NCBI RefSeq assembly: GCF_014202505.1
Contig: NZ_JACHGW010000002.1
Coordinates: forward strand, 1,473,951-1,537,950
Length of the DNA stretch: 64,000 nt
Direction: 5' to 3'
From: Armatimonas rosea
GTDB lineage: Bacteria > Armatimonadota > Armatimonadia > Armatimonadales > Armatimonadaceae
This document shows, in pieces, positions 52,593 to 61,117 of this stretch. Position 1 is the first letter of the stretch; each line of letters opens with the position of its first letter. Position numbers and translations under genes: made by a program. The notes beneath the pieces are model-generated. The model made no database searches, was not told where the DNA came from, and saw only the letters and a list, made by a program, of their open reading frames with translations.

Positions 52593-52598
52593 ATTTTA
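52593..52598 (-). promoter_or_regulatory. -10 box (TAAAAT) of the SMP-30 gene
   Basis: It ends 6 nt before the ATG at 52586, with the spacer GTTGCT on the plus strand (AGCAAC on the coding strand) identical to that of the gene at 44022. Confidence 0.6.
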
Positions 52599-52634
52599 CA
52601 GGAAACGTCGCTAGCGAAGGTGGAGGTAGTAGAG

Positions 52635-55600
52635 ATGCAGCGCAAGACTTTCTTAGCACTCACCACGGGGGGGCTCCTCGCCGCGCTTCTAGGAGAGGCT
52701 CGGGCGCAGGAGGCAGTGCCCCGACGACAGAAGCGCTTCACTCCGACAAAGCCGCTGGAGGCGTTCTCGTCGCGCCCTCCATTCCCTTACGCTCTGGTGG
52801 AGGAGCGCCCCGGCTTGCAGCTCTACTCCCCCCGCTTCAATGAGATTATCGGTGTGGTTCCTGGGGAGGCTGTGGAGTGGGTGGCGACACCGGTTCAGGT
52901 CAAGCGGGTGGACCGCAAGCGAAACGACGTGCGGCTCTACGACCAAGACGATGGGCTGATGCCGGGGACGATCCTGGGGCTGGTCGGGGAGGGAGACGAG
53001 GCCTACGTGCTGGTGAAGGGCGCGGATAATGCGCTTGCTCTGTGCGCGTTTGACCCCACCAAAGACCGTTTTGAGAGCTTTCCGCTGGAGGGCACCGCAA
53101 AGCTTCGTCCAACCGGAGGCCAACGGTCGCGCCCCCAGCTGGTCCTGGGGCAAGACACGGTCGCCTTCATCCCTGAGCTCATTAGCCCGCGTCTGACCGG
53201 AGTGCCCCCGTTCTTTACCTTTGATCGACGCACGCGAAAGCTCGAGAATGGGAGCTGGTCCCAGGAGCTGCTGAGAAGCCTAGACCCCCTGATGATCGCG
53301 TTTGCCGCGGTCGTGGGCGGCACGCTCTGGCTGGGGACACAGGTGGGGGTGCTGGGGGTGCCACTCCCCGCCCAGGGGGCCGCGGCAAGCTGGCCGCGCT
53401 CAGGGCCACTGCTGTATGTTCGCTGTGGAGCCGCCCTCCCCGACGGTGCCTTTGTCTTGCTTACCTATGACCCGCTCCGCGAGAGAACTCCCACCCTGCT
53501 CCGGCTAGACCCAAAGACAGGGCAGACCAGCACAGTCTCGTGGGGGAGCTTTGCCTTGATGCCCAATGGCGAAATTCCCCTGCTGATGCCCGACGGGGCG
53601 GGAGGGGTCTGGCAGATCGGGGGGATGATCCCAGGCGACACGACTGCGTTTTCCACTGGGCCCAGTGTCCATCGCCTCAAGTCCCTCAGTGCAACCACCT
53701 GGGAGAAGGTCAGCTGGAGCGATGCGGGTCCGAACCGGCCTGTTCTGCCCGGTGTGCGCATCACCCTCGCTCAGGAAGAGACCCTCCCGACGCCCGTGGC
53801 AGCGGCACTGGTCTGCTACCTTCTGGACATACAGTATCGGATGATGGCGCTGGGCCATCGTATCGACCAGGACATGTGGCTACGTCAGCGATTCTGGCGC
53901 TGGTGTAGCCCCGAGCCCCCCGCCCAAGTGCCACCAGAGCTTGTCCAAGGCGGGATGCTCACGCTCCAGAGGCTGGGGATCACGGACACCAAGGACCCGG
54001 CAAAGACCTGGCTTGGTGAGGTGGGGGGCTTTGCACTGGCTCCAAAGCGGGAGCTCGACCCGCGTGAGGGAGCACCGCGCCTCCCCGTGGGGCTTCTCTC
54101 CGAGCAGCGGATCGAGACACCGGGGGCACAGCACTTTCCGGTGGAAGTGTCGCGGACCCGGAGCGCGATCTCCGTGGGCAAGTTCCTGCGTGGCAAGGAG
54201 GCTCTTGTCATCACCCAAACCGAGAGGAATCTCCTGCGGCTGACAAAAGAAGGGCCGGTCGCCGTGCTCCCCGCAGCCTCCCGGGTGCCCCGCATGCCCT
54301 TTCAAGGAGGCGTGAGCGCGGGGTCGAGCGGGACGTGTTTTGTCTGGTCGCAACGCGGGGATCAGCAGGTGCTTCTGCGCTGGGACGAGAGCAAGCAGGC
54401 GCTGGTGGAGACCGTCATTCCTCTGAGACAAACCACTATTTTTGAGCTGGGAGGAACCAAGCAGGGGCTCTGGATGCGGGGGGCGTCTACCGCGACCACG
54501 CAGGTTCTGAGCTTCCTCGCCATTGCTCCCGATGGCTCCGCGATGGGGACGTGGGAGACCCTTACGCTGGAGCTCCCCGCCAAAGCGCAGTGTATTGGAT
54601 TTGGAGCAACCGCTGTCTGGTTCCAGAGCTTCCTACCCACAGGGAAGTTTGCGGTGCATGCCTGGGACACCGAGAAGCGGTGCTGGAGCTCTGTCGAGGG
54701 GCTGAGTGGGCTGGTGATGACCTCGGGGGCGAACTTTCAGACAGTCGAGTCGCCCGATGGTGCAAGCTGGCTCTTTCTAGGAGGTGCCGAGCCGGGGCTG
54801 CTCCGCTACGACCCTGCAAAGTCGACTCTGGAGCTTGCATCGGCAGCGAACACGGTGTTAAAGCCTCCCAAGAACGGAGTGGTGATCGCGGCCACACGCG
54901 AGGCGGTCTGGGTCGCCGGGTTTCCGGGGTACTGGCGCTACGACCAGGCAAAGCGGAGCTGGAGCAAGCCGGAACAAGCCCAAGGTGGGCTACCTTTTGA
55001 TTCGGTCTCCCAGGGAATGCCCTACTCCTCCATCCCGGATAACGAAGGGGGCTGGTGGGTAGGAGCTAACCAGGCGCTCTGGCGCTTTGACCCCGTGCGC
55101 GGGAGCTGGCAGGAGCAGACCCTGGCAGTCTCCCCCGAGCTGGGAGTCGTCATGCCGTCCCTGGTCACCGACGACACGGTCTGGGGAATGGCGGGGGCGC
55201 TGGTGGCACGGCTGGACCGTAAGACCGGGAAGGCCCGGACCTATGGGAAAGAGAGTGGGGTAGTCCTCCCTCGGATGGCAATGAACTTGGCCAGCGAGTC
55301 TCTTCAGACGGCGGGGGGGCGTCTCTGGATGCTGGCGCAGCCCAGCCTGATCTACTTCGATGCGAAAGAGGATCGGTTTCTGCCGGTAGACTTTCCCGAG
55401 GAGAAAAATCCCGTCAACCCCCGTCGTTTTACGGCGATCGTGAGCGATCCCTGGCGGCCACAGGGCGTGATTGTCTTGGTGACGACTGGCCCTGCCTGCA
55501 AGCTCTACCGGGGGGAGGGGGGCAAGTTCGATCCCACCCCGCTGCCCCAGCCCCCCGAGCTCGGGATGTACTTCCACCTGGCGGTACTGGGGCGTTTTCT

Positions 55601-55784
55601 CTATGTCGGGGCCATGGAGGGGCTCTGGCGCATCGATGCCTCGGGCCGCTGGGAGCGGGTTGTCGCGGGGATGCGCAGTACCCGGTTTTTCCGCGACAGG
55701 GAACAGCCCGATGTCCTGTGGGCACTGGGGGCCTCGACCTTCCGCTTTGGCCCGGACCCTATCGTCCGTATTGGCCCGGGATAG
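52635..55784 (+). CDS. Large secreted propeller-type protein of unknown function
   Basis: A 1049-residue protein from the ATG that has GGAGGT about 8 nt upstream; the open frame upstream is a shadow of the divergent gene. Residues 1-25 form a signal peptide ending ARAQ. The rest is a long series of beta-propeller-like strands with Trp/Gly-rich blade edges (GGTLWLGTQVGVLG, PDGAGGVWQIGG, GGWWVGANQALWRFDP, GRLWMLAQPSLIYFD, GLWRIDASGRWERV), like the ligand-binding two-component-regulator propellers but without a kinase part. No catalytic motif is recognised. It is probably an extracellular binding or scaffold protein. Confidence 0.75.
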   Translation: MQRKTFLALTTGGLLAALLGEARAQEAVPRRQKRFTPTKPLEAFSSRPPFPYALVEERPGLQLYSPRFNEIIGVVPGEAVEWVATPVQVKRVDRKRNDVRLYDQDDGLMPGTILGLVGEGDEAYVLVKGADNALALCAFDPTKDRFESFPLEGTAKLRPTGGQRSRPQLVLGQDTVAFIPELISPRLTGVPPFFTFDRRTRKLENGSWSQELLRSLDPLMIAFAAVVGGTLWLGTQVGVLGVPLPAQGAAASWPRSGPLLYVRCGAALPDGAFVLLTYDPLRERTPTLLRLDPKTGQTSTVSWGSFALMPNGEIPLLMPDGAGGVWQIGGMIPGDTTAFSTGPSVHRLKSLSATTWEKVSWSDAGPNRPVLPGVRITLAQEETLPTPVAAALVCYLLDIQYRMMALGHRIDQDMWLRQRFWRWCSPEPPAQVPPELVQGGMLTLQRLGITDTKDPAKTWLGEVGGFALAPKRELDPREGAPRLPVGLLSEQRIETPGAQHFPVEVSRTRSAISVGKFLRGKEALVITQTERNLLRLTKEGPVAVLPAASRVPRMPFQGGVSAGSSGTCFVWSQRGDQQVLLRWDESKQALVETVIPLRQTTIFELGGTKQGLWMRGASTATTQVLSFLAIAPDGSAMGTWETLTLELPAKAQCIGFGATAVWFQSFLPTGKFAVHAWDTEKRCWSSVEGLSGLVMTSGANFQTVESPDGASWLFLGGAEPGLLRYDPAKSTLELASAANTVLKPPKNGVVIAATREAVWVAGFPGYWRYDQAKRSWSKPEQAQGGLPFDSVSQGMPYSSIPDNEGGWWVGANQALWRFDPVRGSWQEQTLAVSPELGVVMPSLVTDDTVWGMAGALVARLDRKTGKARTYGKESGVVLPRMAMNLASESLQTAGGRLWMLAQPSLIYFDAKEDRFLPVDFPEEKNPVNPRRFTAIVSDPWRPQGVIVLVTTGPACKLYRGEGGKFDPTPLPQPPELGMYFHLAVLGRFLYVGAMEGLWRIDASGRWERVVAGMRSTRFFRDREQPDVLWALGASTFRFGPDPIVRIGPG

Positions 55785-55792
55785 CGCGCCGG

Positions 55793-57229
55793 CTAGCTCA
55801 GAATCCCCTTGAGCACGGTGGCACCCTCGACCCCGGTCAGCTTGGCGTCCAGGCCCTGGAACTTGTAGGTAAAGGCGCTGTGGTCGATTCCGAGCAGGTG
55901 GAGCATGGTCGCGTGGAGGTCATGGACCGTGGCCACATTCTCCTGCGCGGCGTAGCCCAGCTCATCGGTGGCACCGTAGACCAGGCCGCCTTGGACTCCC
56001 GCCCCTGCCACCCAGAGCGACATCGCCTTGTTGTGGTGGTCGCGGCCCGTGGTGCCCTTGTTGCTCTGGGACATGGGCGTCCGGCCAAACTCGCCCGACC
56101 AGACAATCAGCGTATCGTCGAAGAGCCCGCGCTGCTTGAGGTCTTTGATCAGCGCGGCGCAGGCCTGGTCCACTTCTTTGGCACGCAGGGGAAGCTCCTC
56201 GCGTAGCTGGCTGTGGTGGTCCCAGTCGCGGTGGTAGAGCTGGATAAACCGCACACCGCGCTCCGCCAGTCGCCGCGCCAGGAGGCAGTTGCTGGCGAAG
56301 CTCCCGTCCCCGAGCTGGCAGCCGTAGCTCTCCAGGGTCTCGGGCTTCTCCTGGGAGAGGTCCATCAGGCCCGGCACGGACATCTGCATCTGGTAGGCCA
56401 GCTCGTACTGCGCGATTCGGGTGGCGATCTCCGGGTCTTCGACAAAGGAGTTGTGGTGAGCGTTGAGCGACGAGATCGCGGCGATATCGGCCCCTTGTTG
56501 CTCTTGTGTCACTCCCTTGGGGCTGGCGAGGTAGAGCACGGGGTCGCCCTTACTGCGGAGCTGCACGCCCTGGAACTTGCTCGGCAGGAACCCGCTGCTC
56601 CACTGGCGCGCCGCGATGGGCTGCGGGGAGCGCCCCGGCCCGGTGGAGACTAGCACCACAAACCCCGGGAGGTCCTTAGCCGCACTTCCCAGCCCATAGG
56701 TCACCCACGCGCCCATGCTCGGCCGCCCCGCGATCTGGCTGCCCGTGTTCATGAACATGTGCGCCGGGTCGTGGTTAATCGCATCGGTGGTCATGGAGCG
56801 GATCAGGCAGATATCGTCGATCATCGCCCCGGTGTGGGGGAGAAGCGTGCTGAGCTCGGTCTGGTGCTTGCCGTACTTGGCAAACGGGAACTGCGGCCCA
56901 AAGCAGAGGAGCTTCTGCCCCTGGAGCTGCGCGAGCTGCTGGCCCTTGGTGAAGCTCTCGGGCATGGGCTGGCCATGGAGCTGGGCGAGCTTGGGCTTGG
57001 GGTCGAAGAGCTCCAGCTGCGACGGTCCCCCCGCCATGGTGAGCCAGATCACGCGCTTGGCCCCCCTAACCCCCGCCGAGCGGGGGGACAAATAGGAGTC
57101 GGATTCCTTTAATTCCCCCCGCCGGGCGGGGGTTAGGGGGGAGGCTTTCGCTTCTAGCGATGCCAGGGCGAGAGCGCCAAGCCCTTGGGAGGTCTTGCCG
57201 AGGAAGGCGCGTCGGGTGAGTTCGTTCAT
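55793..57229 (-). CDS. DUF1501 domain protein with Tat signal (second copy)
   Basis: A 478-residue DUF1501 protein. The N-terminus holds a twin-arginine signal (LTRRAFLGKTSQGLGALALA). Domain landmarks are WLTMAGGPSQLELFDPKP, SMGAWVTYGLGSAAKDLPGF, VVWSGEFGRTP-like IVWSGEFGRTP and GRDHHNKAMSLWVAGAG. The linker between signal and domain (about residues 29-55) is encoded by a palindromic repeat with perfect 17-bp arms. It starts inside the stop region of the DUF1553 gene (ATGA overlap) and is the last gene of a coupled operon. Confidence 0.9.
   Translation of the reverse strand: MNELTRRAFLGKTSQGLGALALASLEAKASPLTPARRGELKESDSYLSPRSAGVRGAKRVIWLTMAGGPSQLELFDPKPKLAQLHGQPMPESFTKGQQLAQLQGQKLLCFGPQFPFAKYGKHQTELSTLLPHTGAMIDDICLIRSMTTDAINHDPAHMFMNTGSQIAGRPSMGAWVTYGLGSAAKDLPGFVVLVSTGPGRSPQPIAARQWSSGFLPSKFQGVQLRSKGDPVLYLASPKGVTQEQQGADIAAISSLNAHHNSFVEDPEIATRIAQYELAYQMQMSVPGLMDLSQEKPETLESYGCQLGDGSFASNCLLARRLAERGVRFIQLYHRDWDHHSQLREELPLRAKEVDQACAALIKDLKQRGLFDDTLIVWSGEFGRTPMSQSNKGTTGRDHHNKAMSLWVAGAGVQGGLVYGATDELGYAAQENVATVHDLHATMLHLLGIDHSAFTYKFQGLDAKLTGVEGATVLKGILS
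57061..57141. repeat. Palindromic repeat inside the second DUF1501 coding region
   Basis: CCCCCCTAACCCCCGCC (57061-57077) and its exact complement (57125-57141) bound an 81-bp element with a short AT-rich centre. It is fully translated, encoding about 27 residues in the linker directly after the Tat signal. Confidence 0.85.
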
Positions 57230-59538
57230 TCTCGTGTTATCGTCTCGTGGAGGTTGAGGAGCACGCGGCAGACCAGGGTCCAGGCCGCGAGCTCCGATTT
57301 ATCGACATTGGCGGGCACCGGCACCAGCCCGACTGCTAGGACTTCGTCGGCGGCCTTGGGCTCGGCTTTGTAGCGTGCCAGGTGCTTTTTGAGGAGCTCC
57401 TGCAAGGTGCGCTGCTCGTTGGTATCGGGGGGGCGCTGGAGCGCTTGCTGCCACGCCCAGGCGAGGCGTGTCTCCTCAGGCTGCTGGAGCACGCGTGTCG
57501 CAAAGGCACGGGCGGCCTCGACATAGGTCGGGTCGTTGAGGAGCACCAGCGCTTGCTGCGGGAGGTTGGAGCGACCGCGGTCGGCGGTGCACTCCTCGCG
57601 GCTGGGGGCATCGAAGGCCAGGAGCGACGGGTGCAGGAACGTCCTCTGCCACCAGATATAGAGCCCGCGCCGGTACTGGCTCTCCCCGGAGTCGGCGGCG
57701 TACTTGCGGGTGGGGAAGTTGAGGTTGTCCCAGTAGCCATCGGGCTGGTAGGGCTTCACGCTCGGTCCCCCTATGGCTGGCGAGAGGAGCCCCGAGATCG
57801 CTAGGGCACTGTCGCGCACCAGCTCGGCATCGAGGCGGAAGCGGCTCTGGCGGTCGTAGTCGCGGTTGTCCGGGTCGGCGGCGAGGCGTGCCTTGCTGGT
57901 GGTCGAGACCTGCTTGTAGGTATTGCTGGTCACCAGGAGCCGCACCATGTGCTTCACGTCCCAGCCGCTGTCCACAAACTCGCACGCCAGCCAGTCCAGA
58001 AGCGCCGGGTTGGTGGGCGGCTCCCCCTGCGCCCCGAGATCGTCGAGGACGCGGCTTAGCCCACTCCCAAAGAGCTGCTTCCAGAGCCGGTTCATCACCG
58101 CACGCGCGGTTAGCGGGTTCTCGCGCGAGACGAGCCAGTTGGCAAGATCTAACCTCCCCCCCGGCCCCCCTCCGGCTCCGCGAAGGGGGGGGAGAAAACT
58201 GGGAGTTGCTGCCGTCACGACCTCGCCGCTCTCGTCCATCCAGTTTCCACGCGGGAGAATCCGCACAGTGCGACGCTTCTCCGTGCTCACGGAGACCAGG
58301 CAGCGGGTGAGAGTGGCTTCGTAGGCCTTCTTCTCCGCCCCTTTGAGCTGCGCGAGACGCTTTTCCTGCTCCGGTGTGGCAACCACCATTCCTGGCTCGC
58401 GCACGGCGACAATGCCCTCTTGGATATCGGCGAAGTAGGCACCCAGGCGGAAGAAATCTCTTTGCGTAATGGGGTCGAACTTATGGTCGTGGCAGTTGGC
58501 GCAGCCCGTGGTCAGGCCCAGCCATGCCGTCCCGACCGCCCGCACCCGGTCGGTGAGCATGCGCGCTTCGTAGTCCTTGGGCTGGGCACCGCCCTCTTCC
58601 GTGGTGAGGAGCAGGCGATTGAACGCGGAGCCGACTCGGGTCTCTTGGCTGGCATCGGGGAGGAGATCGCCGGCGATTTGCTCCTGCGTAAACCGATCGA
58701 AGCGCTTGTTGCTATTGAACGCATTTATGACGTAGTCCCGGTAGGGCCAGACATTGCGCGGCGTGTCGCTGTGGTAGCCGATGGTGTCCGCAAAGCGCAC
58801 GACATCGAGCCAGCCCTGCGCCATGCGCTCGCCGTAGTGGGGATTGGCCAGCACCCGCTCGACCAGCTTTGCGTAGGCATCGGGCGCTCTGTCCTGCTCA
58901 AAGGCCGCCACTTCCTGCGGTGTCGGGGGAAGCCCCAGCAGGTCGGCGTAGAGGCGGCGAATGAGAATCCGGCGGCTCGCCGTGGGGGAGGGAGTGAGGC
59001 CCTTGCTCGCCAGCCGCGCCTGCACGAGGAAGTCAGTGGGCTGCTTGCCCGCGGGAATCGCGGCCTTGACCGGCGCTTCAAAGGCCCAGTGCTTCTGGTA
59101 GGCCGCGCCCTCGGCAACCCAGCGCTTGAGGGTCTCTTTCTGCGTGGGAGTGAGCTGCTTATGGCTCTCCGCTGGCGGCATGAGCCCGGCATCGGGTGCC
59201 GCGAAGATGCGCTTCACCAAGGCACCCTTGGTCGCTGCATTGGGCTGGTCCAGCCGCAGACCTGCCTGCCGCTTGCCTGCATCCGGGCCGTGGCAGTAGA
59301 AGCAGTTGTCGGAGAGGATCGGGCGGATGTCCCGGTTGAACTCCAAAGCTCCCCCTACCCCCGTCCGATGGGGGAGAGGTTTCGGGGGCTGGACAGCCGC
59401 CGCGGTCAGAGTAGCCGCGAGGAAGGCGCATGCAATCCCCGCATGCCTCGTCGGTACAGGCTGCTTCCGAGCGAAGCGAGGCGGCGGAACGCCCCATAGC
59501 CCCATGATTTCCATGAGGGAGCAATGCGTGAGTTTCAT
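57226..59538 (-). CDS. PSCyt1/DUF1549/DUF1553 cytochrome-c-like protein
   Basis: A 770-residue exported protein. A hydrophobic signal (AGIACAFLAATLTAAA) begins near residue 33. A planctomycete-type cytochrome motif DNCFYCHGPDAG lies at about 78-89, DUF1549 follows (RRILIRRLYADLLGLPPTP), a second CANCHDHKFDPI motif is near residue 347, and the C-terminal DUF1553 part ends LNLHETITRE. Haem attachment at both CxxCH sites is plausible. Two repeat-derived segments are in frame (near residues 52-62 and 458-475). ATGA overlaps connect it to both neighbours in the operon. Family function is unproven. Confidence 0.9.
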   Translation of the reverse strand: MKLTHCSLMEIMGLWGVPPPRFARKQPVPTRHAGIACAFLAATLTAAAVQPPKPLPHRTGVGGALEFNRDIRPILSDNCFYCHGPDAGKRQAGLRLDQPNAATKGALVKRIFAAPDAGLMPPAESHKQLTPTQKETLKRWVAEGAAYQKHWAFEAPVKAAIPAGKQPTDFLVQARLASKGLTPSPTASRRILIRRLYADLLGLPPTPQEVAAFEQDRAPDAYAKLVERVLANPHYGERMAQGWLDVVRFADTIGYHSDTPRNVWPYRDYVINAFNSNKRFDRFTQEQIAGDLLPDASQETRVGSAFNRLLLTTEEGGAQPKDYEARMLTDRVRAVGTAWLGLTTGCANCHDHKFDPITQRDFFRLGAYFADIQEGIVAVREPGMVVATPEQEKRLAQLKGAEKKAYEATLTRCLVSVSTEKRRTVRILPRGNWMDESGEVVTAATPSFLPPLRGAGGGPGGRLDLANWLVSRENPLTARAVMNRLWKQLFGSGLSRVLDDLGAQGEPPTNPALLDWLACEFVDSGWDVKHMVRLLVTSNTYKQVSTTSKARLAADPDNRDYDRQSRFRLDAELVRDSALAISGLLSPAIGGPSVKPYQPDGYWDNLNFPTRKYAADSGESQYRRGLYIWWQRTFLHPSLLAFDAPSREECTADRGRSNLPQQALVLLNDPTYVEAARAFATRVLQQPEETRLAWAWQQALQRPPDTNEQRTLQELLKKHLARYKAEPKAADEVLAVGLVPVPANVDKSELAAWTLVCRVLLNLHETITRE
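58149..58193 (-). repeat. Repeat family B inside the DUF1553 coding region
   Basis: On the coding strand it reads CCCCCCTTCGCGGAGCCGG, then AGGGGGG, and GGGGGGAGGTTAG. It lacks about 10 nt of the variable centre seen in the copies at 2139-2192 and 42612-42666. It is in frame and encodes a Pro/Gly-rich loop ending GGRLD, as does the copy in the first DUF1501 gene. Confidence 0.8.
59351..59388 (-). repeat. Short GC hairpin repeat in the N-terminal linker of the DUF1553 protein
   Basis: CCCCCTACCCCCGTCCGATG followed by GGGGGAGAGG forms a C5/G5 hairpin resembling one arm of the element at 57061-57141. It encodes a Pro/Gly linker between signal peptide and cytochrome region. Confidence 0.55.
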
Positions 59539-60995
59539 CCGAGGCAGATTAGCTCCTTCATAGTTCTATGGTAGAGCTTTCCATTGACCGCGGTCGGGGT
59601 GTTCAGGCTCCAGGTCTGCCCGAGGGGGCCGAGATCATTGACCGCCAGAATCGCGCGCTCGTCCATGGTCTTCGCCTTGCCATTGAGCACATAGGTCACC
59701 CCGTTCTGCACCGTGTAGTAGATTCTGCCATCCACGGCGATGGGGGAGCCGATAAAGACCCAGTGCCAGCCGTCGCGCTTGGAGCGGCCATCCTGGGCGA
59801 TATCACGGCCCCGGGAGTTGACAGTCGAGGCGGGCACGGGCTTCTTGTAGACCCCGCCGGGCGCGGTAGGGAGCTCCAGGTACTCGACCTTGCCCGATGC
59901 TAGGTTAACGCGGCCCGCGCAGTAGAGCGGTCCCGTGGGGCCTTGGCCGTAGGCGGGCTGTGGGTTGGAGAAGCAGAGAAACCAGCAGTGGCCGTCGATG
60001 ACGATATTCGTAAACCACGCCGGGAAGACCTTGATCTTGCGCTGCTTCAGATTGACTCCGCTCTCCGTGGCGTACTGAGCGCCGTCCCAGGTGCGGAGCG
60101 AGACACTCAGATCAAGCGCAATCTTCCGCAGGATCTTTCCGGTCTTGCTCTCCAGCACGGTCAGCTCGGACTTGTCCTCGTCGATCCACACCGCGATTTT
60201 CTCATCCCAGTGCATGTTGTAGAGCGCCTTGCCGGTCAGCTCCGTTCGCCAGAGGGTCTTGCCATCGGTGAGGCGGGTGAGGGAGAGACCCGTGGGCTTC
60301 TCGGGGACATCGTGGTGCCCACCGCGGCCCTGCAAGACACACGGGACGCCGTCGAGTTTCCCGTAGACCGGCGTGTTGTAGTGTGTCAGGGCGTCTTCGG
60401 CTACCCACAGAACTTTCCCTGTGGCGGCATCGAGGCCCTTGAGGTAGTTCCACGGGTCGCGCTCGCGCTGCGGGTCGCCGGGCTCGCGCGGCTCGCAGCT
60501 CAGGAGAATCCCGTTGTCGAGGATCGGCTCGAACTGCTTGTTGAACGGGCGCCCCGTGGTCGGCTTCCACTCCCGCCGCCAGAGCACTTTCCCCGTGGCC
60601 GCCTCGCAGCACGCAATCTGCCCGCTGGAGTTGGTGAACCAGACGCGCTTGCCGTCGGTGACCGGGGTGGGCGACGACGAGTCCGAGAAGCCGTAGGCAT
60701 AGGGGCTGGGCTCGGCCGCGTTGAGCGCGACACTCCAGAGAATCTTGCCAGTCTTTGCATCCACGCAGTGCCCGACAATATTTCCGCCCTCTTTGGCTGT
60801 GTTGCTCTCTGCCTGCTCCGCCATCGTGGTCAGGAAAAGCCAGTCTCCCCAGACCGCGAGCCCACTCTGCCCCGTCTCCGGGAGTGTCGTCTTCCAGACA
60901 ACGCCCTTGTTCTCCGCAACGCTCCAAGAAATCGGAGCCTTCCCCGATGTTTGCCAGTTTCCCTTAGGCCCGGCTGCCTGTGGCCAGTTACTCAT
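59535..60995 (-). CDS. PQQ-like beta-propeller protein, first gene of the DUF1553/DUF1501 operon
   Basis: A 486-residue propeller without a signal peptide, starting MSNWPQAAGPKGNWQTSGKA. Blades show the DAKTGKILWSV, EAATGKVLWRRE, DAATGKVLWVAE and ESKTGKILRK pattern of PQQ-like repeats. It is a paralogue in type of the protein at 42742-44022. It ends in an ATGA overlap with the DUF1553 gene, so all three genes are coupled. A six-codon ORF (ATG at about 61013 on the minus strand) ends on its start codon. A clear promoter is not seen. Confidence 0.87.
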   Translation of the reverse strand: MSNWPQAAGPKGNWQTSGKAPISWSVAENKGVVWKTTLPETGQSGLAVWGDWLFLTTMAEQAESNTAKEGGNIVGHCVDAKTGKILWSVALNAAEPSPYAYGFSDSSSPTPVTDGKRVWFTNSSGQIACCEAATGKVLWRREWKPTTGRPFNKQFEPILDNGILLSCEPREPGDPQRERDPWNYLKGLDAATGKVLWVAEDALTHYNTPVYGKLDGVPCVLQGRGGHHDVPEKPTGLSLTRLTDGKTLWRTELTGKALYNMHWDEKIAVWIDEDKSELTVLESKTGKILRKIALDLSVSLRTWDGAQYATESGVNLKQRKIKVFPAWFTNIVIDGHCWFLCFSNPQPAYGQGPTGPLYCAGRVNLASGKVEYLELPTAPGGVYKKPVPASTVNSRGRDIAQDGRSKRDGWHWVFIGSPIAVDGRIYYTVQNGVTYVLNGKAKTMDERAILAVNDLGPLGQTWSLNTPTAVNGKLYHRTMKELICLG

Positions 60996-61046
60996 ACTCC
61001 CTTATTGGGCATCGTCTCCTATTTCCCCTTCTCTGGCAATGCGTCC

Positions 61047-61115
61047 TTACTCGCAGCAAAATCGGGCACGCTCGGCGACAGCTCGTCGGAGCGTTTCGGA
61101 GACGGTTCGTGCCAT
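61047..61115 (-). pseudogene. Truncated HNH endonuclease (N-terminal 22 residues only)
   Basis: An ATG 2 nt after the stop of the RHH gene opens MARTVSETLRRAVAERARFC (20 residues), then Cys and Glu and a stop. This matches the start of the HNH endonucleases that follow this kind of RHH gene in cyanobacteria and others, where RARxRCEYC leads into the first zinc-binding CxxC. The frame is broken inside the codon after CE, and no HNH catalytic sequence follows before the propeller gene. Confidence 0.7.
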
Positions 61116-61117
61116 GG

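Noticed and set aside
52341..52634. Extended N-terminus of the 1049-residue propeller protein
   Set aside because: It is antisense to the SMP-30 gene; the ATG at 52635 has a Shine-Dalgarno site and opens a clean signal peptide.
61000..61016. Six-codon ORF ending on the start codon of the PQQ-propeller gene as a regulatory leader peptide
   Set aside because: It is too short to judge, with no amino-acid bias suggesting attenuation; mentioned only in the gene entry.
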